Source: Bradyrhizobium sp. sBnM-33
Lineage (GTDB): Bacteria; Pseudomonadota; Alphaproteobacteria; Rhizobiales; Xanthobacteraceae
Direction: 5' to 3'
Length of the DNA: 64,000 bases
Assembly (NCBI RefSeq): GCF_032917945.1
Contig: NZ_CP136624.1
Span: 2,480,001 to 2,544,000 of the forward strand
Shown: positions 36,176-45,246 of the stretch, one piece after another
Numbering within the stretch: the first letter of the stretch is position 1
Layout: every line of letters begins with the position of its first letter
Position numbers and translations under genes: made by a program
The notes under the pieces: generated by a model
Databases searched by the model: none
What the model saw: the letters and a program-made list of their open reading frames with translations, nothing else
Told to the model about the DNA's origin: nothing

Positions 36176-37048
36176 ATGGATGAACCGACAGTCATCGGAC
36201 GCAGGCCAATCGGTCCGACCCGTAACACTCAAGGCGGGCAATCCTCCGCTTGCGTTACGCCGAAGATTGCCGCCCCGACGGGCGCTCTGCCGTCGCCTGT
36301 ATCTGAATCCGACGACGTATTGGGAGCTAACCCTACCGAGATCATTGTGCAATTCGAGCCAAAGGCAGTGGAGGACGCCTTGGTCGCGGCCGCGACACCG
36401 CTCCTTTTGGTCGTCGCGCAGCTTCGCATCGTCAACAATGCCGATATCGGCGCGCTGCGTCGTGGGATGGTCGAGCAAATCCGCCGCTTCGAGGAGCGTG
36501 CGGCCAAAGATCAAGCCGTCGGCAGCGACGTAACAGCCGCCCGTTACGTGATATGCGCGTTGCTGGACGAGGCGGTGATGACCACGCACTGGGGCAGTGA
36601 AAGCGTCTGGAGTGACAACAGCCTGCTCAACCAGTTCCATAACGAGACGTGGGGTGGCGAGAAGGTCTTCCAGATACTCGAACACGTACAGGCAAAGCCG
36701 GCCAAATACCTCGCCTTGCTCAAGCTCATCAACATCTGCTTGTTGATGGGGTTTGAGGGCAAATATCGCGTGGTGGAGGGGGGCCGCGAGCGGCTTGAAG
36801 ACCTGCGTTCCGACGTTCAGCGTCTGTTGCGGGGTTATACGAGCGAACCAGCGGCCGAACTATCGATCCGATGGCGCGGCGCCAAAGTACGTACGCGGGT
36901 GCGTCGCTACGTGCCGTTGTGGATCACCTTCACCGCCGCGGCCGTCACTATGCTGATCGGCTACGGTGTCTTGCATTGGCGCCTATCGGCCGAACTCGCG
37001 CCCGTCGAGCAGCTGCTCGTCGTGATTGGCCAGTCTGGACCACGCTAA
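36176..37048 (+). CDS. tssL: T6SS inner-membrane protein TssL (DotU)
   Basis: A 290-residue DotU-type protein. The cytoplasmic hook domain contains ARYVICALLDEAVMTTHWG and NETWGGEKVFQILEH. One C-terminal transmembrane helix (about residues 243-262, WITFTAAAVTMLIGYGVLHW) anchors it. There is no peptidoglycan-binding OmpA extension, so anchoring must come from other subunits. It starts 14 bp after tssK and ends 6 bp before tssM. Confidence 0.94.
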   Translation: MDEPTVIGRRPIGPTRNTQGGQSSACVTPKIAAPTGALPSPVSESDDVLGANPTEIIVQFEPKAVEDALVAAATPLLLVVAQLRIVNNADIGALRRGMVEQIRRFEERAAKDQAVGSDVTAARYVICALLDEAVMTTHWGSESVWSDNSLLNQFHNETWGGEKVFQILEHVQAKPAKYLALLKLINICLLMGFEGKYRVVEGGRERLEDLRSDVQRLLRGYTSEPAAELSIRWRGAKVRTRVRRYVPLWITFTAAAVTMLIGYGVLHWRLSAELAPVEQLLVVIGQSGPR

Positions 37049-37054
37049 AGGGAG

Positions 37055-40000
37055 GTGCAGGTGTTTGGCGCTCGATTCGCGGCACTCTTTTCGGCTCGAG
37101 GCGTCATCACGCTGATCGCCTTGCTGGTGGTCGACGCGTTGATCTGGTTCGGCGCCCCTTACCTTGACCTGTTCGGTCAACATCCGCTCGGCTCGGTGAT
37201 TGTTCGTGCGGCCACAATCGGCTGCCTCTCCCTGACGGTCGTCGTCATCATCCTTGTCCGTTACTGGCTGGCGCGCCGTGCTAACCGGCGTGTTATCAAG
37301 TCGCTGATGGAGAGCGAGGGCCTCGTTACGACCTCCAAAAATCGTGGCCAGGAGGAGGTCGATCTCATCCGTAGACGTTTCGAGGACGCGCTGAAGGTCC
37401 TGCGCAGTCCGGTGTTCGCCGGCAAGCGCGGACCGAGCTATCTGTTCGAGTTGCCCTGGTACATCATCATTGGGCCATCGCGCGCCGGCAAGACAACGAT
37501 CCTGCGCAACTCGGGCCTCGAGTTTCCGCTGGCCGAACGGCTCGGCGTCGATCCGGTGGCGGGCGTCGGCGGCACGCGAAACTGCGACTGGTGGTTTACT
37601 GAAGAGGCAGTCTTTATCGACACGGCAAGCCGTTACACGACACAGGATACGGATGTCGAGGTCGATCGCGCGGCCTGGCACGGTTTTCTCAATCTTCTTA
37701 CGATGCATCGGCGCCGGCGACCGATCAACGGGATCTTGGTTGCGATCAGCCTGTCTGATCTCTCAACGGCAGATGGTAACAGGCGCAGGCTCGTCCAGTC
37801 GATTCGTTCGCGGATACAGGAGCTGGTCAAGACATTTGGCATGCGCATTCCGGTCTATGTTCTGGTAACCAAATGCGATCTGGTACCTGGCTTCACCGAG
37901 TATTTCGACGATCTCGACCATGAAGGTCGTGCCCAGGTCTGGGGCAAGACCTTTCCTCTCGAAGGACCAGGCGATCACATCGACGACCTCGTAACACTCG
38001 AGATCCAGCAACTTGCCGAGCGGCTCGAGGGCAACTTGGCGTTTCGCATGCATGACGAACGCAATCCTAACCGTCGTGCAATGATGTACATGTTCCCGAA
38101 AGAATTGTGGAGCATCCGGACCGCGGTCGCCGGCTTCGTTAGCGAGGTCTTCCGGCCGAGCCGCTTCGAAGTGCGACCGATGCTGCGCGGGGTCTACTTG
38201 ACAAGCGCTGCCCAGGAAGGAGCGCCGATTGAGAGGATGAGCGGTGCGATCAGAAGGAATTTCGGTCTGCACGCAAGCCCACCGCGGTCGTCCATCGGGC
38301 CGGGAAGGACATTCTTCATCAAGCAGTTGCTGACCGATGTGATCTTTGCTGAGCAGGGCCTGGTCGGCCGCAATCTCAAACTCGAACGCAAGCTCGCGAT
38401 GGTGCACTGTGGTGGCTATCTCGCGGCGGTCATACTGGCGGTAGCCGCATTTACTCAGTGGTACGACGCCTTCGCCCGCAGCGAAATGCGCATCGCTGAA
38501 ACCAGAATGGCCGCACAGACAATGCAAGCGCGCCTCAAGGAAGCGCGCGAGCCGCTGGATCTGGTAAAGCTCCTGCCAACCCTCAATGCCGCGCGCCGGC
38601 TGCGTCTGGCAGCTGGCGAGAACACTTGGGTTGCATGGCTCGGTGGCCTCGGGATTTCGGCGAACCCGGTGCTCGCGCCAGCCGCGCAACAAGCTTATGA
38701 TCAGATTCTGGTCGATCGTCTGCTGCCGGTTTTTGCCCAAAGGCTTGCCGATCGCATCGAAGCGCTATTGCGTACTGGCGATGATACTCTGCTGGACCAA
38801 GTCAAGGAAATGTTCCGCACCTATTTGATGCTGAGCGATCCGAGGCATTTCGATCGCGGCAACGTCGAGCAGGCTATGCACAGGGAAGTGGTGCGTGCGT
38901 TTGCGCTCGAGACGACATCAGCGGGCGAACTGCTGGGGCATTTTTCGCGCCTCATCGAGTTGCTGCCGAAGCCCATCACGAATGACCAGAAACTCGTGAT
39001 TGCGGTCGGCTCGCGGCTGATGGAACTTCCCCTCGTCGAGCAGGTCTACGCCCGGCTTTTGCGCGAAGGCGCTCAGAATACGCGGCTCCGGCCAATCGAT
39101 CTGGTCAGTCTGCTGGGAGCCGGCCAGCTGGAGATAAAGCCCCAGGCTGTTTTCCCCGCCATAGGCCATCAGGAGCTCCCTTCTTCGGGCGATACTGCGA
39201 TCATCCCGGGCATCTTCACACGGGCTGGTTTGATCGATTTCCTGCTGCCACACCTTCCACTCATCATCCAAGACGAGCAAAGCGGCGACTGGGTCCTTGC
39301 CGGCAGCTCCTTCGACGCGGCGGATACACAACAAGTCGTGCGCAAGGTCATCGATCGCTATGTTGCCGATTACATTCGCATTTGGACAAACGCGCTGAGC
39401 AGCGTCCGCGTCGTCAAGTTCGACGATATACAGCGCGCCTCGGCGATCCTGCGCGGGCTGGCCGGCCCGCAAAGCGCACTGCAGCAGATCATTTCCCTCG
39501 TACGCGACAATACGAACCTGCCGCCGCCCGGAGAGCAGATCGCGGCCAAGGCGGGGGAGACAACGGCCGCCGTGTTCTCGGCGGCATTCGGCGACGCCCC
39601 CTGGCCGGGAACACGGATCTCCGAAGCCTTCCAGCCTCTGGTCCAATTGAGCATAGGCGGAGCCTCGGGACAGGGGGCCAGCATGGATCGCATCCGCGAT
39701 CTTTTCGGCGGCCTGTATGCAACGATGGCCAATATCGCGACCGCGCCCGATCCCGACCAGGCCGCATTTCAGCTCTTTCAGCGGCGCGTCAAGGATCCGA
39801 GCAACGATGCCTTCGGCACCTTGCGCGCTGACTCGGCGCTACGACCCGAGTTGGTCCGTACCATCATGAACGACATCGCGCTCTCGACATGGAGCGTCTT
39901 GCTTCGACAGGCACACGGTCATGTCAATGCTATGTGGACGCGGGAAGTTGCGCCGATCTGCCAAGCTGGCGTCTACGAGCGTTATCCATTGTTTGCGGCC

Positions 40001-40621
40001 GCGACCGAGGACGTAACTTTAAAGGACTTCAGCGATCTCTTTCGCCCCCGCGGAATCCTCGATGATTTTTTTCAGAAATACCTGTCGCCATTCGTCATCG
40101 AGGGCAGAACCGGCGTTGTGCTGGCGACAATCGACGGTGCGGCGGCGCCGATCCATGCCGATGCCCTGACTCAATTTCAGCGCGCGCAAGAGATTCGCAG
40201 GTCCTTTTTCAGCGGCTCGGGCTTCGCACCGGCCGTGAAGTTCAGCATCAAGCCGCTCTATCTCGCCTCTAAACTTCTGCGCGCGACTTTTGTCATGGAT
40301 GGCAGGGAGATCGTCTATCGTCACGAGGCGCCCCGTGCCTATGACCTTAAATGGCCGAGTCTAACCGATGCAAGCACAGCCTCCGTCACACGTGTCTCCG
40401 TGGATGGAACTGAGGAGAAGGTTGAGCGCTCAGGCCCTTGGGCTCTGTTCCGTCTCATCGACGCCTCGCGGCCCTCCTCGCGTGGCGCTCCCGACCGTTT
40501 CACGATCACGATCGGTCGACCTGACCGGCCCGACGTGACCTATGAACTGCGGCCGGACAGTGTAAGCAATCCGTTCAGCTTGGGTGCCCTTCGTTCGTTC
40601 CGATGTCCGGATCACCTATGA
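37055..40621 (+). CDS. tssM: T6SS inner-membrane protein TssM (IcmF)
   Basis: A 1188-residue IcmF protein. Two N-terminal transmembrane helices lie at about residues 15-35 and 50-72. The cytoplasmic GTPase-like domain has an intact Walker A (GPSRAGKTT, residues 140-148). A third helix follows near residue 450 (GGYLAAVILAVAAFTQW), and the long periplasmic part ends with YELRPDSVSNPFSLGALRSF. It bridges TssL and TssJ. The start is GTG at 37055 after GGGAGG; GTG 37061 is an alternative. Many TssM proteins lack an intact Walker A, so this one may hydrolyse nucleotide. Confidence 0.95.
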   Translation: MQVFGARFAALFSARGVITLIALLVVDALIWFGAPYLDLFGQHPLGSVIVRAATIGCLSLTVVVIILVRYWLARRANRRVIKSLMESEGLVTTSKNRGQEEVDLIRRRFEDALKVLRSPVFAGKRGPSYLFELPWYIIIGPSRAGKTTILRNSGLEFPLAERLGVDPVAGVGGTRNCDWWFTEEAVFIDTASRYTTQDTDVEVDRAAWHGFLNLLTMHRRRRPINGILVAISLSDLSTADGNRRRLVQSIRSRIQELVKTFGMRIPVYVLVTKCDLVPGFTEYFDDLDHEGRAQVWGKTFPLEGPGDHIDDLVTLEIQQLAERLEGNLAFRMHDERNPNRRAMMYMFPKELWSIRTAVAGFVSEVFRPSRFEVRPMLRGVYLTSAAQEGAPIERMSGAIRRNFGLHASPPRSSIGPGRTFFIKQLLTDVIFAEQGLVGRNLKLERKLAMVHCGGYLAAVILAVAAFTQWYDAFARSEMRIAETRMAAQTMQARLKEAREPLDLVKLLPTLNAARRLRLAAGENTWVAWLGGLGISANPVLAPAAQQAYDQILVDRLLPVFAQRLADRIEALLRTGDDTLLDQVKEMFRTYLMLSDPRHFDRGNVEQAMHREVVRAFALETTSAGELLGHFSRLIELLPKPITNDQKLVIAVGSRLMELPLVEQVYARLLREGAQNTRLRPIDLVSLLGAGQLEIKPQAVFPAIGHQELPSSGDTAIIPGIFTRAGLIDFLLPHLPLIIQDEQSGDWVLAGSSFDAADTQQVVRKVIDRYVADYIRIWTNALSSVRVVKFDDIQRASAILRGLAGPQSALQQIISLVRDNTNLPPPGEQIAAKAGETTAAVFSAAFGDAPWPGTRISEAFQPLVQLSIGGASGQGASMDRIRDLFGGLYATMANIATAPDPDQAAFQLFQRRVKDPSNDAFGTLRADSALRPELVRTIMNDIALSTWSVLLRQAHGHVNAMWTREVAPICQAGVYERYPLFAAATEDVTLKDFSDLFRPRGILDDFFQKYLSPFVIEGRTGVVLATIDGAAAPIHADALTQFQRAQEIRRSFFSGSGFAPAVKFSIKPLYLASKLLRATFVMDGREIVYRHEAPRAYDLKWPSLTDASTASVTRVSVDGTEEKVERSGPWALFRLIDASRPSSRGAPDRFTITIGRPDRPDVTYELRPDSVSNPFSLGALRSFRCPDHL

Positions 40622-40631
40622 TAGGAGCGCC

Positions 40632-40931
40632 GTGAGAGTTCTTTTTAGCTTTTTCGGGGGGAGGCGGGCACATGCCGCTGGCGGCACCTTGGCCCGAGGG
40701 GTTGGTTCGGCCGCAACGCTGGTACGCCGTCCCCTGGTGGCGACGAGTAAGCTACGCGACACGTGCCAGGTAGGCCGCAACCAGATCGTAACGGCAACAC
40801 CGTATCACGAGCTCAACGGATTATTGGCGGTCGACGTTCCGACGGGCAGGGTTCTGCCTTGCGCTCTTGCGCAACAGGCTATCAACGACACGAGTGCGAT
40901 CGTCGAATGCCTGGCCGAGGCTGCATTGTGA
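40632..40931 (+). CDS. Small protein between tssM and the T6SS kinase
   Basis: A 99-residue frame from GTG 40632, with TAGGAG upstream, whose stop shares the bases GTGA with the kinase start, so translation is coupled. The N-terminus is Gly/Arg-rich; the C-terminus (GLLAVDVPTGRVLPCALA, TSAIVECLAEAAL) looks folded. In other T6SS operons this position holds TagF or the PppA phosphatase, but I see neither signature. It could be a shrunken relic or a new kinase partner. Confidence 0.5.
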   Translation: MRVLFSFFGGRRAHAAGGTLARGVGSAATLVRRPLVATSKLRDTCQVGRNQIVTATPYHELNGLLAVDVPTGRVLPCALAQQAINDTSAIVECLAEAAL

Positions 40932-41797
40932 GTACGGCCCCCTTGGGATACGTGCTCGGCGGCCGTTTCGACCTGGCGGAGGTCATTAGCGAGGGCGGCA
41001 CCAGCACCGTCTATCGTGCGATTGATCGCATCGGCCTGTGGGCGCGCGAACAAAGTCCAGAAGTCGCAGTGAAGGTCATCCAACCACATGCGAAGATCCG
41101 CCAGAAATTAGTGGAGTTGTTGCACCGCGAGGCGCGTCTTTTGCGTGATTGCGTACACCGGAATTTGGTGCGGGTCTACGATTCCGACTACGACGGCAAG
41201 TACCATTACCTAGTCATGGAGTTCTTAAAAGGCCGCTCGCTGGCGCAGATCCTGGCCGATCGTCAGGGACGGCCGCTGTCACCCTCTGTGTCCTTTCAGA
41301 TCGTCCGCGCCGCCGGGCAGGGCCTCGTCCACATGCATAGTCTAGGGATCGTCCATGGTGACCTCAAACCGGGAAATATCTTCATGACCTCGACCGGCGA
41401 AATCAAAATTGTGGACTTTGGGACAGTCCTCATGCTGGACGGTCCGCGGCACCACGAAAGGGCTGCGGCTCTGCTCGATCAGATTGGACTGTTGACGCCG
41501 GCTTATGCGTCGCCGGAGATGCTGATGGGTGAGCCACGGGCAGAAAGCGACGATGTCTATTCTCTCGCGGTGGTCGCCTACCTGACCCTGACCGGCACCC
41601 ACCCGTATGCGCAGTGGCCAGCCAACGAGGCGCTCAACGCAAATCTCACACCGGCGCCGCCGCCGACTATTTCGCCAGCGCAATGGCGGGTCCTCGCTTC
41701 CGGGCTTGCCCTCAACCGCCGTGACCGTATCGAAACCGTCGGTGAGTTCGTCCAGCGTCTTGGCCGCCCGCCCTGGTTCTATCGATGGTGCGGTTAG
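40928..41797 (+). CDS. T6SS serine/threonine protein kinase (PpkA/StkP-like)
   Basis: A 289-residue Hanks-type kinase. Visible are the glycine loop EGGTSTVYRA, the lysine in VAVKVI, the catalytic loop HGDLKPGNIF, the DFG in KIVDFGT and the YASPEML segment. The usual Arg before the catalytic Asp is Gly (HGD), so it is a non-RD kinase. It has no transmembrane helix or sensor domain and is much shorter than PpkA. The GTG start overlaps the preceding stop. The likely substrate is the FHA protein TagH or a T6SS core subunit. A decayed copy of its 3' end lies near 45781-45890. Confidence 0.9.
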   Translation: MSTAPLGYVLGGRFDLAEVISEGGTSTVYRAIDRIGLWAREQSPEVAVKVIQPHAKIRQKLVELLHREARLLRDCVHRNLVRVYDSDYDGKYHYLVMEFLKGRSLAQILADRQGRPLSPSVSFQIVRAAGQGLVHMHSLGIVHGDLKPGNIFMTSTGEIKIVDFGTVLMLDGPRHHERAAALLDQIGLLTPAYASPEMLMGEPRAESDDVYSLAVVAYLTLTGTHPYAQWPANEALNANLTPAPPPTISPAQWRVLASGLALNRRDRIETVGEFVQRLGRPPWFYRWCG

Positions 41798-41840
41798 CTG
41801 ATGCCTCTGGTTGCAGCCCAAACGCGTTCCCTTAGCAAGC

Positions 41841-42092
41841 TTAGGGTCGATGGATGACAAGGATGCGGTCGTCTGGTCCCGATTCGGCTGTGTATCGCTC
41901 ACGATGGATGTAGAAAAGTGTCATTGGGACCGCCGGGGTTGGCAGCAGTCTGAACTCTCTCAGTACGCTGATCAGGAGGTCGTCGGCCACGCGCGGGCCG
42001 TGGATCCAGTCACGGCCGACATTCTCTCCAATATCGGGCAATGGCCCGATTTCATTCATCGGCTCAACTCGAGGGTGAGGCTGCAGCCCTAA
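41841..42092 (-). pseudogene. Effector gene, 3' part severed by IS701 copy 2
   Basis: On the minus strand this encodes the end of an effector: NVGRDWIHGPRVADDLLISV, then PMTLFYIHRERYTAESG and the final LVIHRP. It is a divergent copy of the shared effector module. Removing the IS701 element and one copy of CTAA joins it in frame with the tail of the fragment at 43528-44351 (TPGYRELGLQPHPRVEP spans the joint). The ATG at 42093-42095 is created by the IS end and is not a genuine start. Confidence 0.7.
42089..42092. repeat. Target-site duplication CTAA, left copy
   Basis: CTAA at 42089-42092 and at 43528-43531 directly flank the element, matching the 4-bp YTAR duplications of the IS701 family. 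Confidence 0.85.
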
Positions 42093-43527
42093 CATTACAG
42101 TTGCCTTTTTGTTTTGACGTGCGCGCGCTGAGCGGCCGCCTGATGAGCTCTACGCCAGAATGACCATGCGATGATGTGTGCGGGTTGAATACGGTTTCGA
42201 GCGAGTCTGATGGCAATGCGGCGGATTTCCTGGATTGACCAACGGATCAGCGGCGCCGTGGTTGTGTTTTGGCTTTTGCCGGGGGGCGCCGTTTTGTTTT
42301 TTTGGGCGGTGGCGGGTTAGCTCGATGTCGGATCGCGGCCATCATGGCGAAGGCAAGCATCACCAGGGACACGTGACGGTGCCAGCCATGCCAGGATCTG
42401 CTCTCGTTGTGATCGAGCCCGAACTCGTTTTTCGCGGTTTCAAAGCTGTCCTCGATCGCCCATCGATGGCCTTCGACCGCGATCAGCGTTTCAATTGATG
42501 TTCCCGCTGGGCACCAGGTGGTGAAGAAGGCGAGGTCACCATCGGCGATGCGACGACGGATCAGTAGACCGCGCGTCCACAGACCTTGATTTGCGCTGTT
42601 GAATTCTTCGACCTCGAGGTCGGCCAATTCGAGATAACACCAATCGTGCAGCCGCGGTCCCTTGGTTCCGGCTCCTGCCGACAAGCGCTTCCAGTCGGAT
42701 GAGCGCCGCGTCCGCGCGATGTCTGCGGCCGTACCGGCGACCGGCGGTCGTTTGCCCCAAGATCGAAACACATGAGCGCTGCTGACCCCAAGCACGTAGC
42801 CTTTGCCTGCCCGACGTAATTGCTGTTCGATGTCGCCAACGCCGTAGACGGTATCAGCGGCAACCCACCTGAATGGTACAGGCGCGGCTATCGCGCGTGC
42901 GATCATTCTCGTCGCAAGCTTTGGTTTGGTCGCAAAGCCGACATCGGCAGGCACATAGGCCGCTTCCAGACGATCCGGATCGTCGGTCCACTCCTTCGGA
43001 AGATACAGCGCACGATCGATGAATGCATGACCGTGGCGCGAAACATAGGCAGCGAAGACGCCGATCTGGCAGTTCGTGATCTTGCCCGCCGAACCAGTGT
43101 ATTGCCGCGCCACTCCGCACGACGCCTTGCCCTGCTTGAGAAAACCGGTCTCGTCGATCACGAGGACCGCATCGTCATCCGCCAAATGCTCGATGACATA
43201 GTCGCGCACGATATCGCGCAGGGCATCAGCGTCCCAATCCCCACGACCCAGGATTGCCTGCTGCCGCCATGGGCCTGGATCGCCAGCCGCCTCCGCGCGC
43301 ATCCAACCGGTCTTGCGCTGCTCATCTCCGAGCAGACCTTCCAGGAACAGGCCTGCATTCATCGCAACACGCTCTTGCGTGAACAACGGACGTATCAGCT
43401 TCTTGATCTCTCGAAGCGACGCCGCCCACAACGCAAGCGTCTCCTCAATCGACGCTGCCCGCGTCCACGATCTCCGAATCATGGTTGCCCATGGATTCAG
43501 AAACCTTCCAAGAACGCAACTGTAATG
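42093..43527 (-). mobile_element. IS701-family insertion sequence, copy 2 (complete)
   Basis: A complete 1435-bp element. The terminal repeats are CATTACAGTTGC (42093-42104) and GCAACTGTAATG (43516-43527), perfect over 12 bp, flanked by CTAA on both sides. It carries one transposase gene. It inserted into a minus-strand effector gene; the two gene parts remain on either side. The intact ends and duplication show a recent, simple insertion. Confidence 0.93.
42247..43482 (-). CDS. IS701-family transposase
   Basis: A 411-residue transposase, intact and nearly identical to the one at 135-1370 (for example REIKKLIRPLF here against REIRKRIRPVF there). The same conserved blocks are present (DETGFLKQG, YTGSAGKITNCQIG, EGHRWAIEDSFETAK). 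Both terminal repeats of its element are present, so it is the better candidate for an active copy. Confidence 0.93.
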   Translation of the reverse strand: MIRRSWTRAASIEETLALWAASLREIKKLIRPLFTQERVAMNAGLFLEGLLGDEQRKTGWMRAEAAGDPGPWRQQAILGRGDWDADALRDIVRDYVIEHLADDDAVLVIDETGFLKQGKASCGVARQYTGSAGKITNCQIGVFAAYVSRHGHAFIDRALYLPKEWTDDPDRLEAAYVPADVGFATKPKLATRMIARAIAAPVPFRWVAADTVYGVGDIEQQLRRAGKGYVLGVSSAHVFRSWGKRPPVAGTAADIARTRRSSDWKRLSAGAGTKGPRLHDWCYLELADLEVEEFNSANQGLWTRGLLIRRRIADGDLAFFTTWCPAGTSIETLIAVEGHRWAIEDSFETAKNEFGLDHNESRSWHGWHRHVSLVMLAFAMMAAIRHRANPPPPKKTKRRPPAKAKTQPRRR

Positions 43528-44351
43528 CTAATTCCCTGTATCCAGGCGTGAGAATAAAGTTTTCGCCTTGCGGATTGTTTGGGGTCACGGGCGCCCGCCC
43601 TGGCCATATCTCGCAAATTCAGCAGACGGTTACGAAATCCGCCAATCGTGGGTGAGTCGCGCCCTATATAGTCGCCTGCATAGGCTTGTATGTCCGTATC
43701 CAACGACGGCAGTGCAATCCGGTCAGCCATTGGGGGTCTGTTGGTCTCGCGGATCCACTTGAGGAAATCGCTCATATCGTCTGCGGCATGATTGGCGCCG
43801 CGCGAGCGGCGGTTCGGGAGCTTCTCAGTAAGCCAATTCCAAAAGTCCTCATAGAGCGGTAAATCCACATCAGAAGGGCCGGGTCCCTGATTGGAGCCGC
43901 TGCTGTCGGTGTTATGGCTGCTACTGCGGCTGCCCGACGACGGCCCGGCTCCATCAAAGCCCTGAAACATCACATGCCTCTCACGGGCCCAGTTCTCGAA
44001 ATGCAGGTCCCGAAGCATATCTCGCAAGTTCAGGAGGCGGTTACGAAACCCGCCAATCGCCGGTACATCGCGCCCTATATAGTCGGCTGCATAAGCTTCT
44101 ATGTCCGTATCCAACGACGGCAGTGCAATCCGGTCAGCCATTGGGGGTCTGTTGGTCTCGCGGATCCACGCGAGGAAGTCGTACATATCGCCTGCGGCAA
44201 CGGCGGCACCGTAGGAGCGGCGGCGCGGAAGCTTCGCAGCAAGCCAGTTCCAGAAGTGGTCATAAAGCTGCGTATCCACCGCATAGGGGCGGGGCCACTG
44301 ATTGGAGCCGCTACTGCTGTCACTCACGCGAACCTCCGGTAAAAGGTGCAA
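43528..44351 (-). pseudogene. Tandem-repeat effector gene, 5' part severed by IS701 copy 2
   Basis: From ATG 44349-44351 the minus frame encodes two repeats of about 100 residues. Each holds FWNWL, a KLP-RRS block, DFLxWIRETNRPPMADRIAL, PSLDTDI and YIGRDxPxIGGFRNRLLNLR, separated by a Ser/Gly-rich linker. Directly after the second repeat the frame shifts by one: the next frame reads APVTPNNPQGENFILTPGY, the end of the shared effector module, up to the CTAA target. An internal deletion has probably removed the rest of that module. It resembles secreted rhizobial effectors with repeats; a precise family is not assigned. Confidence 0.65.
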
Positions 44352-45246
44352 CTGCAGCGGTAAGGCATGCTCGCTCGATCCGAAGCGCGCACGTCGCGTG
44401 AGTTCGGTTGGGGGCCGTCTTGCCCGATGTTTTCGAATTGAAAAGCAGCACGATTCGCCGCCGCTCCAGCTTGTTTGCGATCAATCTTCCAACAGCCCAC
44501 ACTCCGTCGTTCGGTAGCGCCATATATGCTGCGATGACCATGAGGAATCCGACGACGTCGACCATCTGAACTTCTCGAGACACGTTCTCGCGTTCGCCCA
44601 TAAATGGCAATTCTACCGGAGCAATAACGAGTCGATCGGCTGCCGTATGATCCCGAGCGACGAGAAGCTCAAACTGCCGGCTCATCTGCGCCTCACGCTC
44701 TGCTCCTCGGATCCCTTTCCTTGTCTGCGCACGGACCGGAGCCATGGTTGTCCTGTCGCGTCGCAATGTCGGCGCCCTCGATAGCTCCGGGGTTATCTCG
44801 GCCTCGCATCCAAGGCGGTTCGAAGACAGGAGCCACAATCTTCAGTTGCCGCGTCTAGCCTGAAGCGGTCATAACGCGCCACCTCTTAGGAGCGCAAGGC
44901 GCGTCGTGCTTTTCTGAGGTGCTCAGGCTAGAACAAGAGATCGCGATGCCAGAAAGTGAAACAGACCAATCTGCACTGTCTGTTCGGTCACAAACACTTT
45001 CTGTTCAATGATCGACATGTCTGTTTGCTGGGCAGTCTTAGAATCGAAGTACCGTCTTCAATGTTGTGGCCCACCAAACAGGCTCGCCATCAGCCGTCGA
45101 AAGGCCTCTCTTTGGCAGCCTCGCGCGGCACGTCACTTGCTGATCATCTTGGACCGTTCCTCTGGAGGTCGGTTTTAAAAATATAACCTTGTCGAGCGAC
45201 AAATCATGGGATGCCGCGAAACGGCCTCATGTCAGGGTTCGACCAG
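44352..45246. other. Stretch without a supported gene
   Basis: A minus-strand frame at 44320-44838 (with a hydrophobic VDVVGFLMVIAAYMALP segment) is open, but it overlaps the effector start and shows no recognisable domain. Nothing else stands out up to the relic that begins near 45247. Confidence 0.35.

Noticed and set aside
44320..44838. 172-codon minus frame with a hydrophobic segment
   Set aside because: It overlaps the effector start and has no recognisable domain, so it is not annotated as a gene.
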